Shown here piece by piece: positions 38,854 to 47,505 of a stretch of 64,000 nt of DNA. The stretch comes from Rhizobium sp. BK316 (GTDB lineage Bacteria; Pseudomonadota; Alphaproteobacteria; Rhizobiales; Rhizobiaceae): NCBI RefSeq assembly GCF_014193695.1, contig NZ_JACHZR010000003.1:124001-188000 (forward strand), read 5' to 3'. The translations under genes and the position numbers were made by a program. The stretch's first letter is position 1, and every line of letters starts with the position of its first letter. Under the pieces are notes generated by a model that was given only the letters and a program-made list of their open reading frames with translations, had not been told where the DNA came from and searched no databases.

Positions 38854-39204
38854 ATGAAGTCGCGAGAGAGCCTCGTTCGCCTGAAAGAGTTTCAGGTGAA
38901 CGAAAAACGTCGTCAGCTGCAGCAGTTGCAGATGATGATGTCCGAATTTGAACGGATGACGAAGGATCTGGAGAGCCAGATCGTCGTCGAGGAAAAGAAG
39001 TCCGGTATTTCTGACCCGAATCACTTCGCATATCCGACCTTTGCAAAGGCCGCACGTCAGCGCGCCGACAATCTTCAGGTTTCGATCAAGGAACTGAAGG
39101 TTCAGGAGGAGGCGCTGGAACTGGTGCTGGAGGAAATGCAGGCGGAATATGCCAGGGCAACGGCGCTCGAAGAGCGCGACGGCGCAGTTCGCGCCCGGGC
39201 CTGA
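38854..39204 (+). CDS. fliJ: Flagellar export chaperone FliJ-like coiled-coil protein
   Basis: 116 residues, almost entirely alpha-helical. It starts MKSRESLVRLKEFQVNEKRRQLQQLQ and has continuous heptads, the profile of FliJ, which works with the FliI ATPase and FliH in flagellar type III export. Location next to ctrA, opposite orientation, fits alphaproteobacterial gene order. The second ATG (38854) has better spacing from GGGAG than the first (38848). No other flagellar genes are in the window. FliJ proteins are poorly conserved, so the call rests on length, heptads and context. Confidence 0.75.
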   Translation: MKSRESLVRLKEFQVNEKRRQLQQLQMMMSEFERMTKDLESQIVVEEKKSGISDPNHFAYPTFAKAARQRADNLQVSIKELKVQEEALELVLEEMQAEYARATALEERDGAVRARA

Positions 39205-39249
39205 CGAATATTGCAGGCGCCGATCCCGGCGCCTTGGGGATAACCACAG

Positions 39250-39292
39250 AAGCCATGCATGACGGGCGCGGTGTCCGTCATGCATGGCTTTT
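39250..39292. terminator. Long-stem terminator between fliJ and the GNAT gene
   Basis: A perfect 16-bp stem (39250-39265 with 39275-39290), a 9-base loop, then TTTTGG-like sequence. A smaller GC-rich 8-bp hairpin (39215-39222 with 39227-39234) precedes it. Placed between converging genes. Confidence 0.8.
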
Positions 39293-39319
39293 GGTGTTTC
39301 CGTCGGATAACGGGCGCGA

Positions 39320-39598
39320 TCAGTTCACCACATCGTTCCATTCGGGATGGCGCTGCGCCTGTGATTTAAAGAAAGGGCAGAGCGGGATAATCTTCCAACC
39401 GCCCTTTCGGGCGGCCTCAACCGCATGAAGGGCGAGCGCCTGGCCGACGCCCTTGCCGCGCAAGGCGTCCGGCACACCGGTATGATCGATGATGATCAGG
39501 TTCGGCGATGTGCGGGAATAGGTCATTTCCGCTTCATGGCCTTCCAGCGCTGCAACATAGCGGCCGCCCGACGTATTTTCCTCAATCCTAATATCCAT
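39320..39598 (-). CDS. Small GNAT-like acetyltransferase (Acetyltransf_CG / YjdJ type)
   Basis: 92 residues: MDIRIEENTSGGRYVAALEG, then AEMTYSRTSPNLIIIDHTGVPDALRGKGVGQALALHAVEAARKGG with the acetyl-CoA loop RGKGVG, then IPLCPFFKSQAQRHPEW with the family Cys. These mini-GNAT proteins are common and have unknown substrates. CAGGAGACAG precedes the ATG at 39598, which excludes the longer start at 39652. Convergent with fliJ. Confidence 0.88.
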   Translation of the reverse strand: MDIRIEENTSGGRYVAALEGHEAEMTYSRTSPNLIIIDHTGVPDALRGKGVGQALALHAVEAARKGGWKIIPLCPFFKSQAQRHPEWNDVVN

Positions 39599-39701
39599 GT
39601 CTGTCTCCTGACGAATTATGTGATCGGGAACGTGACATGGCGGCATCGGCATGCCAAGCCGTGGCGGCAGGAGACAGTGTGTTCAAAGAGGAGGCGGGAA
39701 A

Positions 39702-40166
39702 TTGAACAGGCTCTCAGCGATTCGGCCCGTTCTGCTGGTGGCAGCACTGTTTCTTCTGGCGCTTGGCCTTGTCCTGCCGCTCGTCCGCTTCGAGAAGCTC
39801 TGGTTCTTCGACGAGACGCCGTCGCTCCTGGAAATCGTGGCCTCGCTCTGGGGTGGCGGCGACGTGGCGCTTGCGGCACTCGTTGCGCTCGTCTCGATTG
39901 TGCTGCCGGTTCTGAAGATGATCGGGGTCGCGGCGGAATCCATGGCTGCCGGCAGCACCGGCAGCCTGTTTTATCGCAACGTCGTGCCGCATCTGTCCAA
40001 GTGGTCCATGATGGACGTGCTGCTCGTCGCGATCGTGATTGCGGCAGCGAAGACGACTGGACTCGCGAATGCGTTTACGCAGCCCGGCCTCTGGTGTTGC
40101 GCGGCCTCGGCAATGATTTCGGGCCTTCTTCATTCCCTCGAGGGAAATGCGTCCGGCCCGAAATAA
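39702..40166 (+). CDS. PqiA-family inner-membrane protein
   Basis: 154 residues with four hydrophobic helices: LLVAALFLLALGLVLPLV, then ALAALVALVSIVLPVLKMIGV, then MMDVLLVAIVIAAAK, then a C-terminal one. The family pattern PLVRFEKLWFFDETPSLLEIVASL is clear. PqiA proteins take part in lipid transport or envelope maintenance together with MCE-domain PqiB, but no PqiB gene is adjacent. A TTG at 39702 directly follows GAGGAGGCGGG and is preferred over the ATG at 39651. Confidence 0.82.
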   Translation: MNRLSAIRPVLLVAALFLLALGLVLPLVRFEKLWFFDETPSLLEIVASLWGGGDVALAALVALVSIVLPVLKMIGVAAESMAAGSTGSLFYRNVVPHLSKWSMMDVLLVAIVIAAAKTTGLANAFTQPGLWCCAASAMISGLLHSLEGNASGPK

Positions 40167-40186
40167 TCAAATCGAATGGAACGTGA

Positions 40187-40462
40187 TCAGTGGCGGTACT
40201 GCTGGATGCGCGTGGTGCGCAGGCCGGCGAGACCATGGCTGTTGATGGAGGACTGCCAGGAAAGGAATTCTTCGACAGTGAGCGTGTAACGCTCGCAGGC
40301 TTCTTCCAAGCTCAACAGGCCACCGCGAACAGCCGCGACAACCTCTGCCTTGCGACGGATGACCCAGCGCCGCGTATTTGGCGGCGGAAGATCCGCAATC
40401 GTCAGGGGGCTGCCATCGGGGCCGATGACATATTTTACTCGGGGACGTATCATTTCGGTCAT
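40187..40462 (-). CDS. sciP: SciP-type CtrA inhibitory protein (DUF1153)
   Basis: 91 residues, the length of Caulobacter SciP. It reads MTEMIRPRVKYVIGPDGSPLTIADLPPP, then a helix-turn-helix part NTRRWVIRRKAEVVAAVRGGLLSLEEACERYTLTVEEF. In Caulobacter SciP binds DNA and CtrA and blocks CtrA-dependent transcription in newly replicated cells. The ATG at 40462 fits the family start; the next ATG at 40453 is also plausible. It lies 1.8 kb from ctrA, convergent with the PqiA gene. Confidence 0.92.
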   Translation of the reverse strand: MTEMIRPRVKYVIGPDGSPLTIADLPPPNTRRWVIRRKAEVVAAVRGGLLSLEEACERYTLTVEEFLSWQSSINSHGLAGLRTTRIQQYRH

Positions 40463-40861
40463 TGGACTCTCTACACAACGCAAGACCACGGACGCCACTC
40501 TAACTTGCCACATTTAAAAATTGCCTAAACTCATCGTAAGACTTTGATAACAACTTTAGACGCCGGTTGCGGGTGATTTGCGGATCGCCTGCCGTTACGT
40601 CAATTTGAGGCGGCTGCATGGGAGCCATGCGGAATAAATGTTACATATTTTTCCCAGGCAATTTTATAAGCGCTGCAACATAAGCATGAGCGCAAAGACT
40701 TCGTCTCCGTTCTTCTCGCAGTATCAATAAAGATTGCCATTTGAATGCTTCGTATCCTTCGGATGCGGAGCAAACGCCGTCTTTCCTGATCGTCCGGCGC
40801 GTCCAATCCGCGGCCGGTTGCGGAGCCGAGCCGAAGCCAGGCCCGTGAAGGAACATAGAGA
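40463..40861. other. Divergent spacer of sciP and the LuxR regulator
   Basis: 399 bases with no supported gene. Near sciP it holds one GANTC site (40465-40469) and a TTAG-N7-TTAA motif on the minus strand (40514-40528). The remainder (40560-40860) is the upstream region of the LuxR gene; several short palindromes such as GCATGGGAGCCATGC (40616-40630) occur, but none is diagnostic. Confidence 0.5.
40514..40528 (-). promoter_or_regulatory. CtrA-like box upstream of sciP
   Basis: On the minus strand TTAG, seven bases, TTAA: one mismatch from the consensus, 52-66 bases before the sciP start. In Caulobacter sciP is CtrA-dependent; function here is inferred. Confidence 0.45.
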
Positions 40862-41608
40862 ATGAAGAGACGTGAACGCGCAGTCCGCGACTGCGCCGAT
40901 GATACCGCATTTTCGCCTTTCGGAGCCCGTTCTACGGGCATTTCCGTCATCGACGGCGCAAGCCGCCTGGACGAGCTGACGAAGGCTGCCGGGTTCGAAT
41001 TCCACCTGTTTTCCGTGTTCCCGCGCGGGGACCGGACGGCCTTTCTCGAAAACAAGCTGATCAGCAACTGGCCGCCGAGTCTCGTCAACTTTTACGAGGA
41101 GGCGGACCTCTTCTATTGCAGCAAGCTGGTTGCTGTCATGAAGCGCACCATCATGCCCGTCTTCTGCGATGAGGGGCCTTTTGGCGGCAATGCAGCGAAT
41201 CAGGAAAACCGCCGTCTGAACACGATGTTTCAGATGCACGGGTTGAAGCATACCTTCGCCTTCGCGCTGCACGACGCTGACCTGAAACAATACATCTTCG
41301 CTTTTTCGGGTACGCGTGCCATGCCCTCTCGCGAAGAAGCAACGGCGCTGCTTTATGGCTGCATGGAGCTTCTGGACACGCTTCCGAGCGACGAGAAGCC
41401 GGAAGACCGGCCATCGGAAAGCCTCACACGGAGGGAGATCGAATGCCTGCGCTGGTCGGCCGCGGGCAAGAGCAGCGACGAAATTGCGATCATTCTCGAT
41501 CTCTCATCGCATACAGTGGTGGGATATCTGAAGAGCGCCATGCGCAAGCTGGATTCGGTCAACCGCATGCAGGCTGTCGCCCGAGCATTCCGGTATCGGC
41601 TGCTCTAA
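40862..41608 (+). CDS. LuxR-family transcriptional regulator, orphan
   Basis: 248 residues. The N-terminal part (about 25-170) resembles the autoinducer-binding domain in size and position, but the usual W-x3-Y-x10-D pattern is not clear. The C-terminal LuxR helix-turn-helix is canonical (LTRREIECLRWSAAGKSSDEIAIILDLSSHTV, then YLKSAMRKLDSVNRMQAVARA). No LuxI-type synthase is in the window, so it may respond to an exogenous signal or none. AAGGAACATAGAG precedes the ATG. It is convergent with pssA, with a terminator overlapping its stop. Confidence 0.85.
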   Translation: MKRRERAVRDCADDTAFSPFGARSTGISVIDGASRLDELTKAAGFEFHLFSVFPRGDRTAFLENKLISNWPPSLVNFYEEADLFYCSKLVAVMKRTIMPVFCDEGPFGGNAANQENRRLNTMFQMHGLKHTFAFALHDADLKQYIFAFSGTRAMPSREEATALLYGCMELLDTLPSDEKPEDRPSESLTRREIECLRWSAAGKSSDEIAIILDLSSHTVVGYLKSAMRKLDSVNRMQAVARAFRYRLL

Positions 41609-41626
41609 CAGCCGATACGCTTTTTT
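41593..41626 (+). terminator. Terminator overlapping the LuxR stop codon
   Basis: A perfect 10-bp stem (GTATCGGCTG 41593-41602 with CAGCCGATAC 41609-41618); the 6-base loop contains the stop codon TAA; then GC and six T. Confidence 0.85.
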
Positions 41627-41630
41627 CCAA

Positions 41631-42347
41631 TCAGAAGCCTTTACCGCCGTTCAGCTCGGAAATCAGCGTTCCGATGATGATGCGGATGTCCATCATAAGC
41701 GAGAAGTTCTCGACATAATGGAGATCGCTGGCGATGCGGGCGCGGGCCTTGGCCGGGCGGTCCGTCGGGCCGCGCAGGCCGCGCATCTGCGCCAGACCGG
41801 TGATGCCGGGACGCATGGCGTGGCGGTGATGATATTGCGGAACCAGCTCTTCATAGAGCATGCCGCCGGCACGCATGCCGATTGCATGGCAGCGCGGTCC
41901 GACAACCGACATGTCACCCTTCAGCACGTTGAGAAGCTGCGGCAACTCATCAATGTTCGAGCGACGCAGGAAAGCGCCGACGCGGGTGACGCGTGGATCG
42001 TTCTTCACGGTTTGGGCAACGCCCGTGACGTCGCACATGTCGGTACGCATCGAGCGGAACTTGTAGACCTTGATGGAACGGCAATTCTTGCCCCAACGGG
42101 TCTGCTTGAAAAGCACCGGACCGGGACTGTCCATCTTGATCAGGGCGGCGACGACCAGAAGAAGCGGAGCAAGCACGATGAGTGCGCTGATCGAGGCAAA
42201 AATATCGAAGGCTCGTTTCAGCGCGAACTGCACGGAGGCAGGCGGCGGAACGATGCTGTCGAGTGCGGCAACTGGGAACCTCGCGTTGACCTGATGAACA
42301 GGCGTAACGCGAAAGCTCTCTTCAGAAATACTTTTGTTAAGGTCCAT
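41631..42347 (-). CDS. pssA: Undecaprenyl-phosphate hexose-1-phosphate transferase (PssA-type)
   Basis: 238 residues, a polyprenol-phosphate sugar-1-phosphate transferase that starts exopolysaccharide repeat assembly. It has one re-entrant membrane helix (about 47-70, [25 protein letters not shown]) and the catalytic region [62 protein letters not shown]. The N terminus ([19 protein letters not shown]) fits my recollection of R. leguminosarum PssA. The ATG at 42347 is preferred to 42395. Next to cysQ, as in related rhizobia. Confidence 0.9.
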   Translation of the reverse strand: MDLNKSISEESFRVTPVHQVNARFPVAALDSIVPPPASVQFALKRAFDIFASISALIVLAPLLLVVAALIKMDSPGPVLFKQTRWGKNCRSIKVYKFRSMRTDMCDVTGVAQTVKNDPRVTRVGAFLRRSNIDELPQLLNVLKGDMSVVGPRCHAIGMRAGGMLYEELVPQYHHRHAMRPGITGLAQMRGLRGPTDRPAKARARIASDLHYVENFSLMMDIRIIIGTLISELNGGKGF

Positions 42348-43031
42348 GACGCTCAAGGATCTACCCTTTGTATTTTGAAGCTTTCGGGGTGTCATTCGAT
42401 GGCTTGGTTAGCGCCACATTAAGGCGCTACAATGTTAGGCGGCGTTTAACCCTACTACATCCTAAATTTGCGACATTTGTTTAACCGAGTCCAGAGAAAT
42501 TTCGCATCGCAGCAAACTTCGCAGTTGCGTTAAGTTAATGCAAAATCAGGAGTTTTATTTTTCAACCGAGGTTTTTATTAGGAATTATATGTGCTTGGCA
42601 GATTCGAGACAGCAAACGACGGTTGTGATAGTCGTGGCTTACACCGTGCCAAAACGCTCCATTCCCGGCGGGGCTGGGGTGATCCCGGTCCCGCCAAGAT
42701 CGAATTTATCGCCTGTTGTACCAGAATGGGAGTGAGTGGAATTGCCCGGACTGGTGTTCCGAAACTATGGTTTAGCTATCATAATTATGTCTGCCTGCCA
42801 CAGCGATGTTACCGAAGTCACACGATGTGCGCGGCGGCGATTGTGGCGACATTGTGTCGAGAGGGCATGCGGCGGGAAGGGAAGGGGGCGTTGGTTCTGA
42901 ATCAAATTGAGGACCGAGACCGGAGCTGCCGGGTGATTCTTCAAGCCGGAGGGCATCCAGGCGCCGATGTAAATCGCCCTGCTGCAATATTACTGCGAAG
43001 AAGCTGAAAGAGACGCTAACTTCGGCGACCG
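42348..43031. other. Long regulatory region upstream of pssA
   Basis: 684 bases with no gene I can support. The pssA-proximal part (to about 42600) is AT-rich and includes a hairpin-forming AGCGCC/GGCGCT pair at 42410-42428 that contains a TTAG-N7-TTAA match (42408-42422). In R. leguminosarum the pssA upstream region is long and bound by several regulators. The cysQ-proximal half is GC-richer; open frames there lack ribosome sites. No terminator was clear. Confidence 0.5.
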
Positions 43032-43829
43032 TCACGCCCGCTTGAGCGCAGGCTTCGTGCCACCCCAGGAGACGAAATGGGGATTTGCGAAGTCGAAATC
43101 GGCAGATGCACCGGTTTTGCCGTAGATGAGCGGCTGGCCATCCATCGTGACAGTCGATCCACCGGCTGCCCGCAAGACCGCATCGCCGGCCGCGGTATCC
43201 CACTCCATGGTGCGGGTGAAGCGTGGGTAGACGTCGGCCTTGCCTTCTGCCAGCAGACAGAATTTCAGGGACGAGCCGATGTTGGTGCATTTGGAGATCG
43301 CATGCCTGGCGAGGAAAAGACCGGTCTCTGGGCTGTCATGCCGGAAACTCGCGAGCGCCATACTCTCTGCCGGCTGTTTGCGCACCTTGATCGGCATTCT
43401 CTCTGTTATCGCAAAGTTTTCATCGATTATCAGCTTCTCCGCGCTTCCGCGCTCGCCGGAAAAAGCGATGCCGAGCGCTGGGGCATAGACGATACCGGCG
43501 ACGGGGACGCCGTTTTCCACGTAGGCGATGTTGACGGTGAATTCCTGGCGCTTATCCAGGAATTCACGGGTGCCATCGAGCGGATCGACAAGGAAGAAGG
43601 AGTTTCCGGCGATATCAGGCACTTTGCCAGCTGCTACCGATTCCTCGGCGATGACAGGGATCTCGGGGAAATCGCGTTCCAGATGCGCCAGTATGATGCG
43701 CTCGGCCTCCTGATCGGCGATCGTCACGGGGCTTTCATCAGCCTTCATTTCCACCGGGCAGCCGTGGCAGAAGACCTCCAAAATAGCCTTGCCGGCTTCG
43801 AGCGCCGCCCGTTCAAATGTCCTCAGCAT
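43032..43829 (-). CDS. cysQ: 3'(2'),5'-bisphosphate nucleotidase
   Basis: 265 residues, inositol-monophosphatase superfamily. Metal-binding motifs are intact: IPVIAEES, LVDPLDGTREFL and the C-terminal MEWDTAAGDAVLRAAGG. It hydrolyses PAP (adenosine 3',5'-bisphosphate), a by-product of sulfate assimilation, and so controls PAP levels. In several rhizobia it sits beside the pssA gene. AGGA precedes the ATG at 43829. Some family members act on inositol phosphates, but DESPVTIADQEAE and the length favour CysQ. Confidence 0.93.
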   Translation of the reverse strand: MLRTFERAALEAGKAILEVFCHGCPVEMKADESPVTIADQEAERIILAHLERDFPEIPVIAEESVAAGKVPDIAGNSFFLVDPLDGTREFLDKRQEFTVNIAYVENGVPVAGIVYAPALGIAFSGERGSAEKLIIDENFAITERMPIKVRKQPAESMALASFRHDSPETGLFLARHAISKCTNIGSSLKFCLLAEGKADVYPRFTRTMEWDTAAGDAVLRAAGGSTVTMDGQPLIYGKTGASADFDFANPHFVSWGGTKPALKRA

Positions 43830-44335
43830 ATTCCTGCCGTTCGTCTGCGAATTCGTCTTGAGATCGCCGTGTCATATATAGTGCATACCGGGAGCTGCCG
43901 CATCCCTTCACTGAAACCCCATAACACTAGCACGGGCTTGCCAGTTTGCATAAGCACGTCATGAGCATTTGCCCGTGAAATGCCATTTGCAATTGATGGC
44001 ATCTTCGAGTTTGAAATTTCGTCAACTTCCTTACTTGTGGAACAGTTTGCGCAGAGGGCGAACATTTTCGGTTTCGTTCAGTACACAAAGATTAATTGAC
44101 GAAGCCGGATCTGGCTAAAAATTTGCCAAACGATGCCGCTTTTGTGTGGATTTTGGTTTGAATTGCGCCATTTAGGCCTGTTTACCCAAGATTCTGACGC
44201 GGTAAATCCTTTTTGTCTTCACATTTCCAACGAAACCGCTATGCAATGCGAGCTAGTGGTTCGTGTGAAAGCACGAGCGATAAAACCAATAAGAGATGCA
44301 ACTTAAATTTGGTTCGCATCCAGGGGAAATGACAT
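43830..44335. other. Intergenic region upstream of the branched-chain amino acid operon
   Basis: 506 bases with lower GC than surroundings and no convincing gene. It must hold the operon promoter; AT-rich stretches near 44080-44180 are the best places. I could not recognise a riboswitch, an RNA gene or a defined operator. The short open frames near 43830-44065 have no ribosome sites. Confidence 0.5.
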
Positions 44336-45238
44336 ATGGAGTATTTCGTCCAGCAGCTCTTCAATGGGCTGACTCTCGGATCCATCTATGGCCTTGTGGC
44401 TATTGGCTATACGATGGTTTACGGCATTATCGGCATGATCAACTTCGCCCATGGCGACATTTTCATGCTCGGTGGCTTCGCTGCTCTTATCGTCTTTCTC
44501 GTTCTCACATCCATCTTCGCAGGTCTTCCGGTAGCCGTGCTGCTGCTGGCGATGCTTGTGATCGCGATGCTGATGACGAGTTTGTGGAATTGGACGATCG
44601 AGCGTGTCGCCTACCGCCCGTTGCGCGGTTCTTTTCGCCTGGCGCCGCTGATTACCGCGATCGGCATGTCGATCACGCTATCGAACTTCATCCAGGTCAC
44701 GCAGGGTCCACGCAACAAACCGATTCCGCCACTTGTCGGCACGGTTTATAATGTCGGCAATATCTCGATCTCGCTGAAGCAGATCATCATTATCATCGTG
44801 ACCGTCGTCCTGCTTGCCGCCTTCTGGTACATCGTCAACAAGACAGCACTCGGGCGCGCCCAGCGCGCGACGGAACAAGACCGCAAGATGGCAGCCCTGC
44901 TCGGCGTCAATGTCGACCAGACGATCTCCATCACCTTCATCATGGGTGCGGCACTCGCTGCCGTCGCCGGCACGATGTACCTGATGTACTACGGTGTCGC
45001 CTCGTTCAACGACGGCTTCGTTCCGGGCGTGAAGGCCTTCACAGCGGCGGTTCTCGGGGGCATCGGCTCGCTGCCGGGCGCCGTTCTCGGCGGGTTGATG
45101 ATCGGTCTCATCGAATCCCTGTGGTCGGCCTATTTCACCATCGCGTACAAGGATGTCGCCACCTTCGCCATCCTCGCTTTCGTGCTGATCTTCAAGCCGA
45201 CGGGCATTCTCGGCCGGCCGGAAGTCGAGAAGGTATAA
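44336..45238 (+). CDS. livH: Branched-chain amino acid ABC permease LivH/BraD
   Basis: 300 residues with about eight membrane helices, starting QQLFNGLTLGSIYGLVAIGYTMVYGIIGMINFAHGD, the LivH signature. It forms the membrane channel with LivM. AGGGGAAATG precedes the ATG. First gene of the operon livH-livM-livG-livF-DUF6867, followed by livK. In R. leguminosarum the equivalent set is called braDEFGC and is a broad amino acid importer. Confidence 0.95.
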   Translation: MEYFVQQLFNGLTLGSIYGLVAIGYTMVYGIIGMINFAHGDIFMLGGFAALIVFLVLTSIFAGLPVAVLLLAMLVIAMLMTSLWNWTIERVAYRPLRGSFRLAPLITAIGMSITLSNFIQVTQGPRNKPIPPLVGTVYNVGNISISLKQIIIIIVTVVLLAAFWYIVNKTALGRAQRATEQDRKMAALLGVNVDQTISITFIMGAALAAVAGTMYLMYYGVASFNDGFVPGVKAFTAAVLGGIGSLPGAVLGGLMIGLIESLWSAYFTIAYKDVATFAILAFVLIFKPTGILGRPEVEKV

Positions 45239-45241
45239 GTC

Positions 45242-46639
45242 ATGGCAAACATCGATACTTCCGCTGGCAAGTCCAACGCCGGGCTTGTCCAGAAGGGGCT
45301 TAGGGAAGCCTTCTTCGCCGGTCTCATCTCGCTTGGCCTGTTCGTTCTCTATGTCGGTCTCGGCACGCAGCAGAACATCAACAACGAGCTGATCGTCGTT
45401 CAGCGCTGGGGTCTGCTGGCAGTCTTCGTGCTGGTCGCTGCCATCGGCCGTTTTATCATGGTCGTTTTTGTCAGGCCGCATCTTGATCAGCGCAAGCTTT
45501 CGAAGGCGCGTCATGGTGAACTGGATATTTCAACGGATAAGGGCTTCTTCCGGACGCATTTCCTGAAGATCGCGCTCGTATTCCTTCTGGTCTATCCGCT
45601 TGCCACTGCCTATTTCCTCGGCCCGCAGGGCGCGTTGAAGTGGGTGGACAATTTCGGCATCCAGATCCTGATCTATGTGATGCTCGCCTGGGGTCTGAAC
45701 ATTGTCGTCGGCCTCGCCGGGCTGCTCGACCTCGGTTATGTCGCCTTCTACGCGGTCGGTGCCTATTCCTATGCGCTGCTTTCGGCCCATTTCGGCCTGT
45801 CCTTCTGGGTGCTGCTGCCGCTCGCCGGCATCTTTGCGGCTCTTTGGGGCGTCATCCTCGGCTTTCCGGTGCTGCGCTTGCGCGGTGACTATCTGGCGAT
45901 CGTCACGCTTGCCTTCGGTGAAATCATCCGTCTCGTCATCATCAACTGGACGGAAGTCACGAAGGGCACCTTTGGTATCTCCGGCATCGCCAAGGCTTCG
46001 GTCTTCGGAATCTGGAGCTTCGATGTCGGCAAGGCGAATAACTTCGCCAAGGCCTTCGGCCTGCCGTCATCATCGGCCTATTACAAAATCTTCCTGTTCT
46101 ACGTTATCCTGGCGCTCTGCATGCTGACCGCCTATGTGACGATCCGGCTGCGCCGCATGCCGATCGGCCGTGCATGGGAAGCGCTTCGCGAAGACGAAAT
46201 CGCCTGCCGTTCACTTGGCATCAACACGGTGACGACGAAACTGACGGCTTTCGCTACCGGCGCGATGTTCGGCGGCTTCGCCGGCTCCTTCTTCGCTGCC
46301 CGCCAGGGCTTCGTTTCGCCGGAATCCTTCGTGTTCCTGGAATCGGCCGTCATCCTCGCCATTGTCGTCCTTGGCGGCATGGGTTCGTTGACAGGTATCG
46401 CGATCGCAGCCGTCGTTATGGTCGGCGGCACGGAAGCGCTGCGCGAAATGGACTTCCTTAAGGTTATCTTCGGACCGGATTTCACGCCGGAACTCTACCG
46501 CATGCTGCTCTTCGGCCTCGCCATGGTGATCGTCATGCTGTTCAAGCCGCGCGGTTTCGTCGGCTCGCGTGAACCGACCGCCTTCCTCAAGGAGCGCAAG
46601 GCGGTATCTGGAAGCTTTACCAAGGAGGGCCATGGTTGA
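45242..46639 (+). CDS. livM: Branched-chain amino acid ABC permease LivM/BraE
   Basis: 465 residues. Compared with shorter LivM proteins it has an N-terminal extension with two hydrophobic segments (about 20-80) before the core, which begins [37 protein letters not shown]. The family block [20 protein letters not shown] and the EAA-like [15 protein letters not shown] are present. Starts 3 bases after livH, and its stop overlaps the livG start. Confidence 0.95.
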   Translation: MANIDTSAGKSNAGLVQKGLREAFFAGLISLGLFVLYVGLGTQQNINNELIVVQRWGLLAVFVLVAAIGRFIMVVFVRPHLDQRKLSKARHGELDISTDKGFFRTHFLKIALVFLLVYPLATAYFLGPQGALKWVDNFGIQILIYVMLAWGLNIVVGLAGLLDLGYVAFYAVGAYSYALLSAHFGLSFWVLLPLAGIFAALWGVILGFPVLRLRGDYLAIVTLAFGEIIRLVIINWTEVTKGTFGISGIAKASVFGIWSFDVGKANNFAKAFGLPSSSAYYKIFLFYVILALCMLTAYVTIRLRRMPIGRAWEALREDEIACRSLGINTVTTKLTAFATGAMFGGFAGSFFAARQGFVSPESFVFLESAVILAIVVLGGMGSLTGIAIAAVVMVGGTEALREMDFLKVIFGPDFTPELYRMLLFGLAMVIVMLFKPRGFVGSREPTAFLKERKAVSGSFTKEGHG

Positions 46640-47505
46640 TGAGCCCTATCGAGAACACGATGTCGAATGACACTTTGCTCAAGGTCGAGCACCTGTCGAT
46701 GAAGTTCGGCGGCCTGATGGCCATCAACGACTTATCCTTCGAGGCCAAGCGCGGCGATATTACCGCGCTGATTGGCCCGAACGGTGCGGGCAAGACCACC
46801 GTCTTTAACTGCATCACCGGTTTCTACAAGCCGACGATGGGCATGATCACACTGACGCAGAATAGCGGCAAACAGTATCTGCTCGAGCGCCTGCCGGACT
46901 TCCGCATCACCAAGGAAGCCAAGGTTGCCCGTACCTTCCAGAACATCCGTCTATTCTCGGGTCTCACCGTTCTGGAAAACCTGTTGGTCGCCCAGCACAA
47001 CAAGCTTATGAAGGCTTCGGGCTTCACGGTGCTGGGTCTGCTCGGCATCGGTCCCTATAAGAAGGAGGCGGCTGCCGCCATCGAGCTTGCACGCCACTGG
47101 CTGGAGAAGGCCGACCTTATCGACCGCGCCGACGACCCGGCCGGCGATTTGCCTTACGGCGCCCAGCGCCGCCTGGAAATCGCCCGCGCCATGTGCACCG
47201 GCCCGGAGCTGCTTTGCCTCGACGAGCCGGCTGCCGGTCTCAATCCGCGTGAATCGGCGTCGCTCAATGCCTTGCTGAAAGGCATTCGCGCCGAAACCGG
47301 GACCTCCATCTTGCTTATCGAGCACGACATGTCTGTCGTCATGGAAATTTCCGACCACGTCATCGTCCTGGAATATGGCCAGAAGATTTCCGACGGCAAT
47401 CCTGACCATGTGAAGAACGATCCGAGGGTTATTGCGGCCTATCTCGGTGTCGAGGATGAAGAAGTCGAAGAGGTCATTGCGACCGTAGAAGGGGGCGCAA
47501 TCTGA
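46639..47505 (+). CDS. livG: Branched-chain amino acid ABC ATPase LivG/BraF
   Basis: 288 residues. Walker [17 protein letters not shown], signature [16 protein letters not shown] (LPYG variant typical of LivG), Walker [14 protein letters not shown], and the H-loop IEHDMSVVM. It powers import through LivHM with LivF. The ATG at 46639 overlaps the livM stop (TGATG), a coupling arrangement. About 30 residues of insertion between Walker A and signature are normal for this subfamily. Confidence 0.95.
   Translation: MSPIENTMSNDTLLKVEHLSMKFGGLMAINDLSFEAKRGDITALIGPNGAGKTTVFNCITGFYKPTMGMITLTQNSGKQYLLERLPDFRITKEAKVARTFQNIRLFSGLTVLENLLVAQHNKLMKASGFTVLGLLGIGPYKKEAAAAIELARHWLEKADLIDRADDPAGDLPYGAQRRLEIARAMCTGPELLCLDEPAAGLNPRESASLNALLKGIRAETGTSILLIEHDMSVVMEISDHVIVLEYGQKISDGNPDHVKNDPRVIAAYLGVEDEEVEEVIATVEGGAI

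Noticed and set aside
42591..43007. 138-codon open frame in the pssA-cysQ spacer
   Set aside because: No ribosome site, many Cys and Arg, no family resemblance, and no third-position GC pattern; treated as non-coding.
44000..44335. Possible tRNA or small RNA upstream of the liv operon
   Set aside because: No cloverleaf-like arms or T-loop sequence and no terminator; only AT-rich promoter-like sequence.
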